DNA of 64,000 nt from an uncultured Lachnospiraceae bacterium (GTDB lineage: Bacteria; Bacillota; Clostridia; Lachnospirales; Lachnospiraceae). Location: NCBI GenBank assembly GCA_947564735.1, contig CANOEC010000002.1:1-64000 (forward strand). The letters run 5' to 3'. Position numbers and translations under genes: made by a program. Under the pieces are notes generated by a model, which was not told where the DNA came from, ran no database searches, and was given only the letters and a program-made list of their open reading frames with translations. Of the stretch, positions 19,072 to 26,581 are shown in pieces; position 1 is the first letter of the stretch, and each line of letters starts with the position of its first letter.

Positions 19072-19173
19072 TCATCCCAATCTCGTCCGTATTGCGGAGG
19101 TAATTATGCATAATATTTTGGTCGTTCTATATGTCATATGTCCATCATTTCTTGTTTTGATACTCTTAAACAT
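19072..19173 (-). CDS. Possible 33-residue leader peptide
   Basis: ATG at 19173 has GGGGG eight bases upstream. The frame encodes 33 residues (MFKSIKTRNDGHMTYRTTKI...) and ends at 19072. It is basic (several Arg, Lys) with AGA, CGG and ATA codons. It sits between a possible promoter and the terminator in front of the ABC exporter. This matches the layout of the Bacillus bmrB leader, which controls bmrCD by ribosome-mediated attenuation. Expression is inferred. On the opposite strand a hydrophobic 46-codon frame (19106-19246) also has a GGAGG site, so coding is not certain. Confidence 0.4.
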   Translation of the reverse strand: MFKSIKTRNDGHMTYRTTKILCIITSAIRTRLG

Positions 19174-19312
19174 TATGCCTGCCCCCTTTACTCAATTTCT
19201 GTTTCACATATTTCTTATGTTACATTTCTGCTTAGCTGCTTCTTAGATTTATATTTGAATTTATATCTGTTTACTTCCATAAACTTAACAGCTTAAGCAA
19301 CGTTATTGTTAG

Positions 19313-19339
19313 CTTATACCAGTACAACTTTATTGTCAA
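19313..19339 (-). promoter_or_regulatory. Possible promoter of the exporter operon
   Basis: TTGACA (19334-19339) and TATAAG (19313-19318) on the minus strand, with a short 15-base spacer. AT-rich dyads such as GCTTAAGC follow. It lies after the LacI copy 2 stop and before the leader ORF. The rest of 18917-19361 holds the leader ORF and terminator. Confidence 0.4.
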
Positions 19340-19361
19340 CAAAATTTTTTCCTAATTCTTT

Positions 19362-20390
19362 TTATTTATTTTCAATGCGGCGGACGCTGTCTTTGATTAC
19401 CAGATGTCCCTCTACGATATAAGTACTCGGCACTCCCGGCTGATTCTGCAGTTTATTAAGCAGCACTCTGACCGTTCTCTTCGCCATCTCGCCAAGGTCC
19501 ACCTCATAAGTAGTGATGCCCACATCACAGATACCGGGATAAATATAATTATCATACCCTACCACCGACACATCTTCCGGCACGCGGTAGCCGTTCCGAC
19601 GCAGTTTATTAATCAGCCTGCCTGCAGAGAGGTCACAGTTACACACAAATGCGGTCGGCATATCTTTAGGAAGTATCAACAGCTTCTCTTCGTCGATATA
19701 TCCACTGTGAATATCTCTGTCATCTATACGCCAATCATCCCGAAGTGTGGCACCGTGCTCCAGCATTGCCTTCACATAGCCCAGATAGCGGTCTGTAATG
19801 GAACTGGTCGCTAGCAGCGTACCCACATAAGCAATCCTCTCGTGTCCCATTTCAAAAAGATAATTCGTAAGGCGATAAGTACCGTAAAAACTGTCCGAAA
19901 TCACCGCATCAACATCCTGTCCCTCATCCGTAAAATCCATATACACCATCGGAAGCGATGAATGATGTTTGAGCATCTCCAGAAAAAATTCCGGCATCTT
20001 GCCAAGTATAATGACACCGTCCACTTTCTGCTCTTTCAACAGTTTGGGCAACTCCTGTGACTGCTCGTTCTGACTGCTTATCACTTCCATCAGCGTGAAA
20101 CATCCCCAAGCCATCGCCTTTGTTGCAATCTGCTGATACATCTGCCAATAAAAGGAATCATATTTATCCAGATAACTTTCCTCAATCAAAAGCCCGATAT
20201 TATAGCTTCTGCGAAATCCCGCCCGCTTCGTTTTAGAAGACTGTACGTAGCCCATATCGTCCGCCACCTGCTTAATTCTTGCCCTCATTTCCTCGCTGAC
20301 ACCTTTCTGTCCCGCCAGCGCTTTGGAGACTGTCACAGTGCTCACACCTACTTTTTGCGCAATATCTGCCAATCTAACTTCCTTAGCCAT
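19362..20390 (-). CDS. LacI-family transcriptional regulator (copy 2)
   Basis: The 342-residue protein has a LacI helix-turn-helix (VRLADIAQKVGVSTVTVSKALAGQKGVSE) and a sugar-binding-type sensor domain (AFVCNCDLSAGRLINKLRRNGYRVPEDVSVVGYDNY). It is plainly a paralogue of copy 1, sharing nearly the same recognition-helix region, so the two may see related operators. GGAGG lies five bases before the ATG at 20390. A 17-base perfect inverted repeat lies upstream at 20464-20503. Its target could be the mannoside genes, its own gene, or the exporter. Confidence 0.9.
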   Translation of the reverse strand: MAKEVRLADIAQKVGVSTVTVSKALAGQKGVSEEMRARIKQVADDMGYVQSSKTKRAGFRRSYNIGLLIEESYLDKYDSFYWQMYQQIATKAMAWGCFTLMEVISSQNEQSQELPKLLKEQKVDGVIILGKMPEFFLEMLKHHSSLPMVYMDFTDEGQDVDAVISDSFYGTYRLTNYLFEMGHERIAYVGTLLATSSITDRYLGYVKAMLEHGATLRDDWRIDDRDIHSGYIDEEKLLILPKDMPTAFVCNCDLSAGRLINKLRRNGYRVPEDVSVVGYDNYIYPGICDVGITTYEVDLGEMAKRTVRVLLNKLQNQPGVPSTYIVEGHLVIKDSVRRIENK

Positions 20391-20463
20391 GCTTTCCTCC
20401 GGATTCATTTATTTATATTATTATACTAAAAAGAGAATCATTAATATATATATGATGCAGACA

Positions 20464-20503
20464 AATTAGCTGGCTAAATTTTGTTTAATTTAGCCAGCTA
20501 ATT
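20464..20503. repeat. 17-bp perfect inverted repeat upstream of LacI copy 2
   Basis: AATTAGCTGGCTAAATT and its exact complement are separated by six bases. Each arm itself holds the dyad TTAGC-N2-GCTAA, which resembles a LacI-family half-site pair. No T run follows on either strand, so an operator pair is more likely than a terminator for livF. Confidence 0.6.
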
Positions 20504-20554
20504 ATTTAAATGATACGATATCTATATGATAGATTGTGTCATAAGCCGAATACC

Positions 20555-21265
20555 TTATTCCCCTAAATACGCTTTCTTCACCGCCTCATCATGCATCAGT
20601 TCCTCTGCATCTCCGGACAAGGAAATCGTTCCTGTCTCAAGGACATAAGCCCTGTCGGCGATGGAAAGCGCCTTCTTCGCATTCTGTTCTACCAATAGAA
20701 CAGTAGTTCCAGATTCACTGACCTGTCTGATGATATCAAAAATCTCGTTTACAAAAATCGGAGAAAGTCCCATCGACGGCTCATCCATCAGGATGATGTT
20801 CGGCTGGCTCATAAGTGCCCGCCCCATGGCAAGCATTTGCTGTTCACCACCGCTTAAGGTTCCCGCCATCTGCGTCTTACGCTCCTCCAGTCTCGGAAAA
20901 CGCTCATACACCATATGAAGCGTCTCCTTAATCTCATTCTTGTCTTTTCTTGTATAAGCTCCCATCATCAGATTATCATAGACCGATAACTGTGCAAAGA
21001 CACGTCTTCCCTCCGGCACATGTGCCATCCCCATAGGCACAATCTTATAGCCCGGCGTCTTCGTGATGTCCTTCCCCTCAAAAATGATACTGCCGCTCGT
21101 CGGCTTAATAAGCCCCGTAATCGTGTGCAGCGTCGTCGTCTTACCCGCTCCGTTAGCACCGATTAAAGCGATAACTTCGCCCTTTTCAACCTCGAAACTG
21201 ATTCCCTTGATTGCCTCTATCACACCATAATGGACATGCAGGTCTTTCACTTCCAACATCGCCAT
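20555..21265 (-). CDS. livF: Branched-chain amino acid ABC transporter ATPase LivF
   Basis: The 236-residue ATPase has Walker A GANGAGKTT, signature LSGGEQQ, Walker B IILMDEPSMGLSP and the LivF-typical HVPEGRRVFAQLSVYDNL block. It powers uptake of leucine, isoleucine, valine or related amino acids with LivG. The start at 21265 is preceded by AAGGA; the frame is open to 21307 without a site. It is last in the livKHMGF operon, with a structured 138-base spacer after livG. Confidence 0.92.
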   Translation of the reverse strand: MAMLEVKDLHVHYGVIEAIKGISFEVEKGEVIALIGANGAGKTTTLHTITGLIKPTSGSIIFEGKDITKTPGYKIVPMGMAHVPEGRRVFAQLSVYDNLMMGAYTRKDKNEIKETLHMVYERFPRLEERKTQMAGTLSGGEQQMLAMGRALMSQPNIILMDEPSMGLSPIFVNEIFDIIRQVSESGTTVLLVEQNAKKALSIADRAYVLETGTISLSGDAEELMHDEAVKKAYLGE

Positions 21266-21344
21266 ACGCTTTTCCTTCCCTTCTATCCTGTATCTGCCAC
21301 AAAACATCCTATCCTCCGAGAATGCACGCTCTTCGCATTCTCGC

Positions 21345-21404
21345 AGACATGACTTAGTTATACTTAGACTGCGTACTTTGCAGGCTTAGTATAACTTCAT
21401 GTCT
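21345..21404 (-). repeat. Covarying hairpin element after livG
   Basis: On the minus strand this begins at the livG stop codon. Paired blocks are AGACATGA/TCATGTCT, TTATACT/AGTATAA and CTGC/GCAG. The same architecture occurs after livK (24399-24458) with compensating base changes in all three stems. A second hairpin (GAGAATGC...GCATTCTC) lies between it and livF. Confidence 0.8.
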
Positions 21405-22162
21405 TATTCCCCAAGATATGCCGTAATAACCTCCGGATTATTCAACACTTCCTGCGTATCACCCTGCGCAAGCACCTCTCCGAAATTTAGCACCGTCAGC
21501 TTCTCACAGATTCCGGATACCAGCTTCATATCATGCTCAATCAAAAGTATCGTCATATCAAAATGGTCTCTCACGAAACCAATCATATCCATTAATTCCT
21601 TCGTCTCGTTGGGATTCATACCCGCCGCCGGCTCATCCAAGAGAAGCAGCTTCGGCGCTGTCGCCATAGCCCTTGCTATCTCTAATTTTCTCTGCTGTCC
21701 GTAAGGAAGGTTCTCCGCCTTGTAATCTGCGTACTCCTCCAAGCCGAACACCTTAAGCAGTTCCATCGCCTTTTCATTCATTTCCTTCTCCACTTTATGG
21801 TAGCGGGGAAGACGCAGGATTCCTTCCAATGTGGAATAGGTATAATGGTTATGAAGCCCGACCTTGACATTATCAAGAACCGTCATATCACCAAACAGTC
21901 TTATGTTCTGGAAGGTTCTTGCAATACCTGCTTTACAGATATCTATCGTCTTTTTGCCCGTCAGATTCACACCGTCTAATAAAATCGCACCCTCGTCCGG
22001 CTGATATACCCCTGTCAGCAAATTGAAAATCGTCGTTTTTCCTGCCCCGTTTGGTCCAATCAGACCATAGAGCTGTCCCTTTTCCACCGAAATATCAAAC
22101 GCGTTGACCGCACGCAGACCACCGAAGGAGATTCCCAGATTCTTTGTCTCTAAAAGTGCCAT
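21404..22162 (-). CDS. livG: Branched-chain amino acid ABC transporter ATPase LivG
   Basis: The 252-residue ATPase has Walker A GPNGAGKTT, ARTFQNIRLF of the LivG type, signature LPYGQQRKLEIARA, Walker B LLLLDEPAAGMNP and switch His in LLIEHDM. It forms the ATPase pair with LivF on the cytoplasmic face of LivHM. It starts three bases after the livM stop, so it is in the same transcript. Confidence 0.93.
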   Translation of the reverse strand: MALLETKNLGISFGGLRAVNAFDISVEKGQLYGLIGPNGAGKTTIFNLLTGVYQPDEGAILLDGVNLTGKKTIDICKAGIARTFQNIRLFGDMTVLDNVKVGLHNHYTYSTLEGILRLPRYHKVEKEMNEKAMELLKVFGLEEYADYKAENLPYGQQRKLEIARAMATAPKLLLLDEPAAGMNPNETKELMDMIGFVRDHFDMTILLIEHDMKLVSGICEKLTVLNFGEVLAQGDTQEVLNNPEVITAYLGE

Positions 22163-22165
22163 GTC

Positions 22166-23233
22166 TTACTCCTCCTTTCCGGGTTTTCTACCCGCCGTGA
22201 TACGCTGTTTCAAACGCTTTCTAAAAAAGATTGCATTCGGACTCCAGTTGAATATCATCATAGCGATTAGGACAATCGCATAAATCAGCATACGATAATC
22301 ACTTAAGGCTCTCAGCACCTCCGGAAGCAGCGTAAGCAGTACGGCTGCAATAATGGAACCACGGATATTACCGATGCCGCCAAGTACCACAAACACCAGA
22401 ATCAGTATGGACATATTGTATCCGAAATTCTTAGGCAGCGCATTCAGCGTGGAAAGATTATGCGCGTAGAGCACGCCGGCAACACCCGCCAAGGACGCTG
22501 AAATCGTGAATGCAATCAACTTGTATTTCGTCACGTTGATTCCCACTGACTCCGCAGCAATCCTGTTGTCACGAATAGACATGACCGCACGCCCTGTTCT
22601 GGAATGAATAAAGTTCAGCACGATAAACAAGGTAATCAGTATCAGTACCACACCGATTGTAAAGTTAGAATCGTTCGGCGTTCCTGTGACCCCCTGCGCC
22701 CCTTTGATGAGCATCAGTCCGTCCTCTTCCATATCCAGCGATAAAGCGTCTTTCATCGTAAAATGAATGCCGTTGCCATCCACGCCAAGATACAGCGCGT
22801 TAATAATATTTTTGATAATCTCGCCGAAAGCAAGCGTCACAATCGCCAAATAATCGCCGCGCAGGCGCAGTACCGGTATTCCCACCAGAAAACCAATCAG
22901 TGCCGCAGCAGCCGCCCCGATGAGAATCGCCAACAAAAATCGCAGTCCTCCCGGTATGGCATCCTTGAATGCGAGGGAAAATACCGCGCTGGAAAAGGCG
23001 CCCACACACATAAATCCCGCATGTCCGAGACTCAGCTCACCCAGAATCCCTACCGTCAGATTCAATGCGATCGCCACAATCACATATGTGCAGAAAGGTA
23101 CAAGCAGTCCCTGTATCAGACTGGACACGTGCCCGGTGGCTATCAGAAGTTGTACTACAATATATGCAAGGATTACCATCGCATAGGTAATCATATCATT
23201 CTTTGTTGTTTTATTTATCATTATTTTCTTCAT
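22166..23233 (-). CDS. livM: Branched-chain amino acid ABC permease LivM
   Basis: The 355-residue membrane protein has eight or more segments. It has the LivM blocks LNLTVGILGELSLGHAGFMCVGAF, LRLRGDYLAIVTLAFGEI and GRAVMSIRDNRIAAESVGINVTKYKL. With LivH it forms the membrane channel. GGAGGG lies eight bases before the ATG. Thirteen bases separate it from livH. Confidence 0.93.
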   Translation of the reverse strand: MKKIMINKTTKNDMITYAMVILAYIVVQLLIATGHVSSLIQGLLVPFCTYVIVAIALNLTVGILGELSLGHAGFMCVGAFSSAVFSLAFKDAIPGGLRFLLAILIGAAAAALIGFLVGIPVLRLRGDYLAIVTLAFGEIIKNIINALYLGVDGNGIHFTMKDALSLDMEEDGLMLIKGAQGVTGTPNDSNFTIGVVLILITLFIVLNFIHSRTGRAVMSIRDNRIAAESVGINVTKYKLIAFTISASLAGVAGVLYAHNLSTLNALPKNFGYNMSILILVFVVLGGIGNIRGSIIAAVLLTLLPEVLRALSDYRMLIYAIVLIAMMIFNWSPNAIFFRKRLKQRITAGRKPGKEE

Positions 23234-23245
23234 CCTGTCGCCCTC

Positions 23246-24130
23246 CTAAACCTTCTCTTGAATCTTCTTACCGAGAAGTCCCGTAGGTTTCACAAGAAGC
23301 ACGATAATCAGAATACTGAATACAATTGCGTCAGAAAGCTGGGACGAAATATATGCCTTACTTAAGTTCTCAATCACGCCCAGCAGGATTCCTCCGATAA
23401 ATGCGCCGGGAATCGAACCGATCCCTCCGAATACCGCCGCCACAAATGCCTTGATACCCGGCATGGAACCCGTGTAAGGCGTAAGCGCCGGATAGGCAGA
23501 GCATAAGAGCACGCCCGCAATCGCCGCCAAAGAAGAACCAATGGCAAACGTCACCGCAATCGTACCATTTACATTGATACCCATGAGCTGTGCAGCTCCT
23601 TTGTCCTCGGACACAGCCGTCATTGCACGCCCGATTTTGGTCTTTTTTACGAAAAGGGTAAGACCAACCATGATAATAATATTGACTATAACGGTCACAA
23701 TGGTCACGCTCTTGATGACGAGCTGACCGTCAAAAAGTTCCAGATTCGGAAACGGCACCACATTCGTAAATGCCTTTGTATCCGAACCAAACACAAGAAG
23801 CGCCACATTTTGCAGTAAATAGCTGACGCCGATTGCCGTAATCAACACGGCAAGAGGTGATGCGCCTCTAAGAGGTCTGTATGCAACCCGTTCAATTGTC
23901 ACCCCAAGCAAAGTACATGCCGCCATAGAAATAATAATTGCTGCAAGCGGGTTTAATCCCATGCCGCTGACCGTCACGAATACCACGTATCCGCCAATCA
24001 TAATGACATCTCCGTGTGCGAAATTTAACATCTTGGCAATTCCGTATACCATCGTATAGCCAAGCGCAATCAGCGCGTATACACTTCCTAAGCTTATTCC
24101 GTTTATCAAATGGGCTACAAAACTCATCAT
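23246..24130 (-). CDS. livH: Branched-chain amino acid ABC permease LivH
   Basis: The 294-residue membrane protein has the LivH signature LINGISLGSVYALIALGYTMVYGIAKMLNFAHGDVIMIGGY and the loop TKIGRAMTAVSEDKGAAQLMGINV. Two ATGs are adjacent. The second, at 24127, is better spaced from GAGG, giving 293 residues. It partners LivM. A 330-base spacer full of secondary structure separates it from livK. Confidence 0.93.
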   Translation of the reverse strand: MMSFVAHLINGISLGSVYALIALGYTMVYGIAKMLNFAHGDVIMIGGYVVFVTVSGMGLNPLAAIIISMAACTLLGVTIERVAYRPLRGASPLAVLITAIGVSYLLQNVALLVFGSDTKAFTNVVPFPNLELFDGQLVIKSVTIVTVIVNIIIMVGLTLFVKKTKIGRAMTAVSEDKGAAQLMGINVNGTIAVTFAIGSSLAAIAGVLLCSAYPALTPYTGSMPGIKAFVAAVFGGIGSIPGAFIGGILLGVIENLSKAYISSQLSDAIVFSILIIVLLVKPTGLLGKKIQEKV

Positions 24131-24191
24131 TACACCTCGGTTTCTCTATTACAGATTAATTGCATGATTGTTTTATGTACTTTAATAGTCC

Positions 24192-24341
24192 GCTCCGAGA
24201 AAAATAATTTCTTCGTCACCGCGCTCTCGCTTTACAAAATGCGCAGCAGACACTAATCTGGTGAGTTGTGCTGCAACTCATAACCTTGCTAAGTGCTGAC
24301 GCATTTTGAGGGGATTCTTAAGATATTATTTTTCTCGGAGC
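24192..24341. repeat. 150-bp nested palindromic element between livK and livH
   Basis: Outer arms (24192-24208 and 24325-24341) are perfect 17-base complements, GCTCCGAGAAAAATAAT and its reverse. Inside are CAAAATGCG/CGCATTTTG (24235-24243, 24300-24308) and GAGTTG/CAACTC (24263-24268, 24274-24279). As RNA it would fold into one long branched rod. It could be a MITE-like insertion or an intercistronic regulator. The rest of 24131-24460 holds the second hairpin element and no gene. Confidence 0.75.
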
Positions 24342-24398
24342 CGGGTTATTGATAACATGTAAAACATGTCGATTGGAAGAACCGCCTGCGATTCTTCT

Positions 24399-24458
24399 AA
24401 ACATGACTTAGTTACACTCAGGCGGCGTATTATGCCGCCCTAGTGTAACTTCATGTTT
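24399..24458 (-). repeat. Covarying hairpin element after livK
   Basis: It lies two bases beyond the livK stop. Paired blocks are AAACATGA/TCATGTTT, TTACACT/AGTGTAA and GGCGGC/GCCGCC. It is homologous in layout to 21345-21404, with base-pair-preserving changes. Nothing like a T tail follows, so it is probably an mRNA stability or processing element, not a terminator. Confidence 0.8.
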
Positions 24459-24460
24459 TA

Positions 24461-25777
24461 TTACATAGCTGTATAAACGCCGTTCTTAATCACGACTGCC
24501 TTAGGATCCTTGGTCGGTTCGCCGGAAGCATCCCATGTAATGCCAAGACCTGTCAGTCCGTCTACCTGAATCTCTGTCATGGCTGCCGACAAAGCTGTGC
24601 AGATTTCCTCATTGGACATATCCGCCGTGATGCCTGCTTTCTCTGCCGCTGCTTTGATGATATAGATTGCATCATAACCGTCTGCAGCAAACTGGTTCGG
24701 TGTCTCACCAAACTGCTCATTATATGTTGTAACAAACTTCACTGTCAGATCGTCTGTTGCATCTGCTGCGAAAGGTGTCAACAACATAACGTCTTCTGCT
24801 AAAGAAGCATCAAAGTTCTCAACGCCTAAGATACCGTCCAAGCCATCGCAGCCGAAGAATTTCACATCAAAGCCCATATCGGAAGCCTGTTTTAAAATCA
24901 AAGCTGCTTCATTATAGTAGATAGGCAGGAATACAAGGTCTGCACCCGCATCTTTCGCCTGCTGTAACTGCACGGAGAAATCTGTCTTGTTATCCGCCGT
25001 GAATGCCCCTGCCGTCACAATTTCAAAAGGCTGGTTCTTCGCTTCACCTGCAAACTTCTCATAGATACCGGAAGAATACACATCGGAGCTGTCGTAGATA
25101 ACCGCTACTTTGGTTGCAAGGGAATGCTCGCCGATGTACTGTGCGGATGCCGCACCCTGATTCGGGTCAGAGAAACATACACGGAAAGAGTTCGGGTTTG
25201 CAACACACTCTACTGCAGATCCTGAAGGTGTGAGCTGGAAGATATTATCCTCTGCCGTCTTAGCCGATACCGCGATGGAACATGCGCTTGTTACACAGCC
25301 GTCGATTACCTGCACACCCCAGTCCTTCAAGGTATTGTATGCGTTGACGGACTTCTCGGAATCCAACTCGTCATCCTGAAAGTTCAGCTCAAGCATCATA
25401 CCATTGACACCGCCTGCCGCGTTGATTTCATCAACTGCAATCTGTGAACCATTCATCGCCGCAATGCCGTACACCGCTGCACCACCGGTCAAAGGACCGA
25501 TACCGCCAATCTTTAATGTACCGCCTGCACCGTCTGCTGCACCCGCATTATCCGCTGCTGCAGCGTCATCTGCCGCCGCATCGTCTGCTGCTGTGTCATC
25601 CGTCGTCGCCGCATCGTCTGCTGCTGCGTCATCCGTTGCTGCTGCGTCATCTGCCGCTGTGTCATTCGTTGTTCCGGCAGCCGCACTGCCAGAATCTGCG
25701 CCTGTAGAACCGCAGCCTGTCAGTAAAGCGGCTGTCATTGCTCCTGCAAGCACAAGGCTTAACATTTTTTTCTTCAT
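24461..25777 (-). CDS. livK: Branched-chain amino acid binding lipoprotein LivK
   Basis: The 438-residue protein has a lipoprotein signal ending at LTGCGS. A linker of about 55 residues made almost only of Ala, Asp and Thr follows, then a type I periplasmic-binding domain (IGGIGPLTGGAAVYGIAAMNGSQIAVDEINAAGGVNG). This is the LivJ/LivK family, which captures branched-chain or related amino acids outside the membrane. AAAGGAGGAGAGAATT precedes the ATG. It is the first liv gene. A promoter and then a terminator-like hairpin lie directly upstream. Confidence 0.9.
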   Translation of the reverse strand: MKKKMLSLVLAGAMTAALLTGCGSTGADSGSAAAGTTNDTAADDAAATDDAAADDAATTDDTAADDAAADDAAAADNAGAADGAGGTLKIGGIGPLTGGAAVYGIAAMNGSQIAVDEINAAGGVNGMMLELNFQDDELDSEKSVNAYNTLKDWGVQVIDGCVTSACSIAVSAKTAEDNIFQLTPSGSAVECVANPNSFRVCFSDPNQGAASAQYIGEHSLATKVAVIYDSSDVYSSGIYEKFAGEAKNQPFEIVTAGAFTADNKTDFSVQLQQAKDAGADLVFLPIYYNEAALILKQASDMGFDVKFFGCDGLDGILGVENFDASLAEDVMLLTPFAADATDDLTVKFVTTYNEQFGETPNQFAADGYDAIYIIKAAAEKAGITADMSNEEICTALSAAMTEIQVDGLTGLGITWDASGEPTKDPKAVVIKNGVYTAM

Positions 25778-25810
25778 AATTCTCTCCTCCTTTAATAACT
25801 AGAAAGATTC

Positions 25811-25846
25811 AAAAAAAGGGACTTCTATATAATAATAAGAAGTCCC
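25811..25846 (-). terminator. Terminator-like hairpin in the livK leader
   Basis: On the minus strand GGGACTTCT pairs with AGAAGTCCC (11-base loop), followed by seven T. It lies 33 bases before the livK start and after the liv promoter, so it may attenuate the operon. Confidence 0.75.
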
Positions 25847-25865
25847 ACCTTTGAAACTTAGAAAA

Positions 25866-25894
25866 ATAATAGTCAAATTCTACAATTTTGTCAA
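25866..25894 (-). promoter_or_regulatory. Sigma-A promoter of the liv operon
   Basis: TTGACA (25889-25894) and TATTAT (25866-25871), minus strand, 17-base spacer. The predicted transcript start is near 25859, giving a leader of about 80 bases. Confidence 0.75.
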
Positions 25895-25924
25895 TAGTTT
25901 TTTGTTAATTTTCCTTTTTCCACT

Positions 25925-26231
25925 TTACTTTTTCTTACACCAGATGCCATAGCCTTCCTCATAGACTGTCCGGAATTCCGGATATGCTTCTATCAGCTCT
26001 GCTATCCGCTCCGGTCTGTCCTCTGCAAACAGCGTCAGCCACGCATCCCTTTTGTCCATGATACCTTCATTCTGCTTCCTTTTCCGGAAGATGTCAAGTG
26101 GGATGAACAGGTATTTCTGCAGAAATTCCATCTCCAGTCCCGTGTCAGATTTCTGCTCAAAATAATGATAATACGTGTCCGGATATCCATGGAATACTTC
26201 CGGGCTCCTCTCAAACAGGACGATCGTATAG
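25925..26231 (-). pseudogene. Internal fragment of an Rpn-family nuclease gene
   Basis: Positions 25941-26231 match 32212-32502 of the full-length gene with only four differences in 291 bases. The fragment keeps the frame MEFLQKYLFIPLDIFRKRKQ...EEGYGI, then ends in an unrelated WCKKK. Both the N-terminal nuclease region and the coiled-coil C-terminus are missing. On the minus strand, about 105 bases upstream, stands repeat copy B. It is a recent segmental duplication and not a functional gene. Confidence 0.85.
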
Positions 26232-26336
26232 TCTTCGCAATCTCCGACGGAAACTGCCCACCCATTCCGTTCCTTTCCCTAAATCTCTTTCTGCAAAAAA
26301 TGCAGGCAATTGAGAAAAGCAGAAGAAAATAGTCCC

Positions 26337-26499
26337 CTCAGTATCCAGCATTTTGCGGACATGGATGTCCGCAAAAGCCCGAAACGAGCCCGGATGGCTC
26401 ATTGAGGGCGGATGCGTCCGGCAATCAATATCTTACCGGAATATGTTAGAAAATCCAATCGACAAAGCAGACACAAGAGAGCAATTTGTGCAATCTGCC
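26337..26499 (-). repeat. Dispersed repeat copy B
   Basis: This is the second copy of the 163-base element at 31-193. The hairpin TTTGCGGACAT...ATGTCCGCAAA is perfect here, while copy A has one G-T pair. The stretch 26232-26581 otherwise contains no recognised gene. Confidence 0.75.
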
Positions 26500-26581
26500 T
26501 TTTCCATTTGTACAACGCACCTTTTGACACCCGAATCTTGTTGGGAATATCCCAAACCCACGCCAGACTGTAAGTTTCACA

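Noticed and set aside
19106-19246. Plus-strand 46-codon hydrophobic ORF with a GGAGG site, antisense to the exporter leader
   Set aside because: No promoter was seen on that strand and it would oppose the exporter leader. Kept only as an alternative reading of the region.
26211-26402. Minus-strand 63-codon ORF beginning MSHPGSF as a real gene
   Set aside because: The reading is shared by both repeat copies only through the repeat itself, has no ribosome binding site, and diverges after it.
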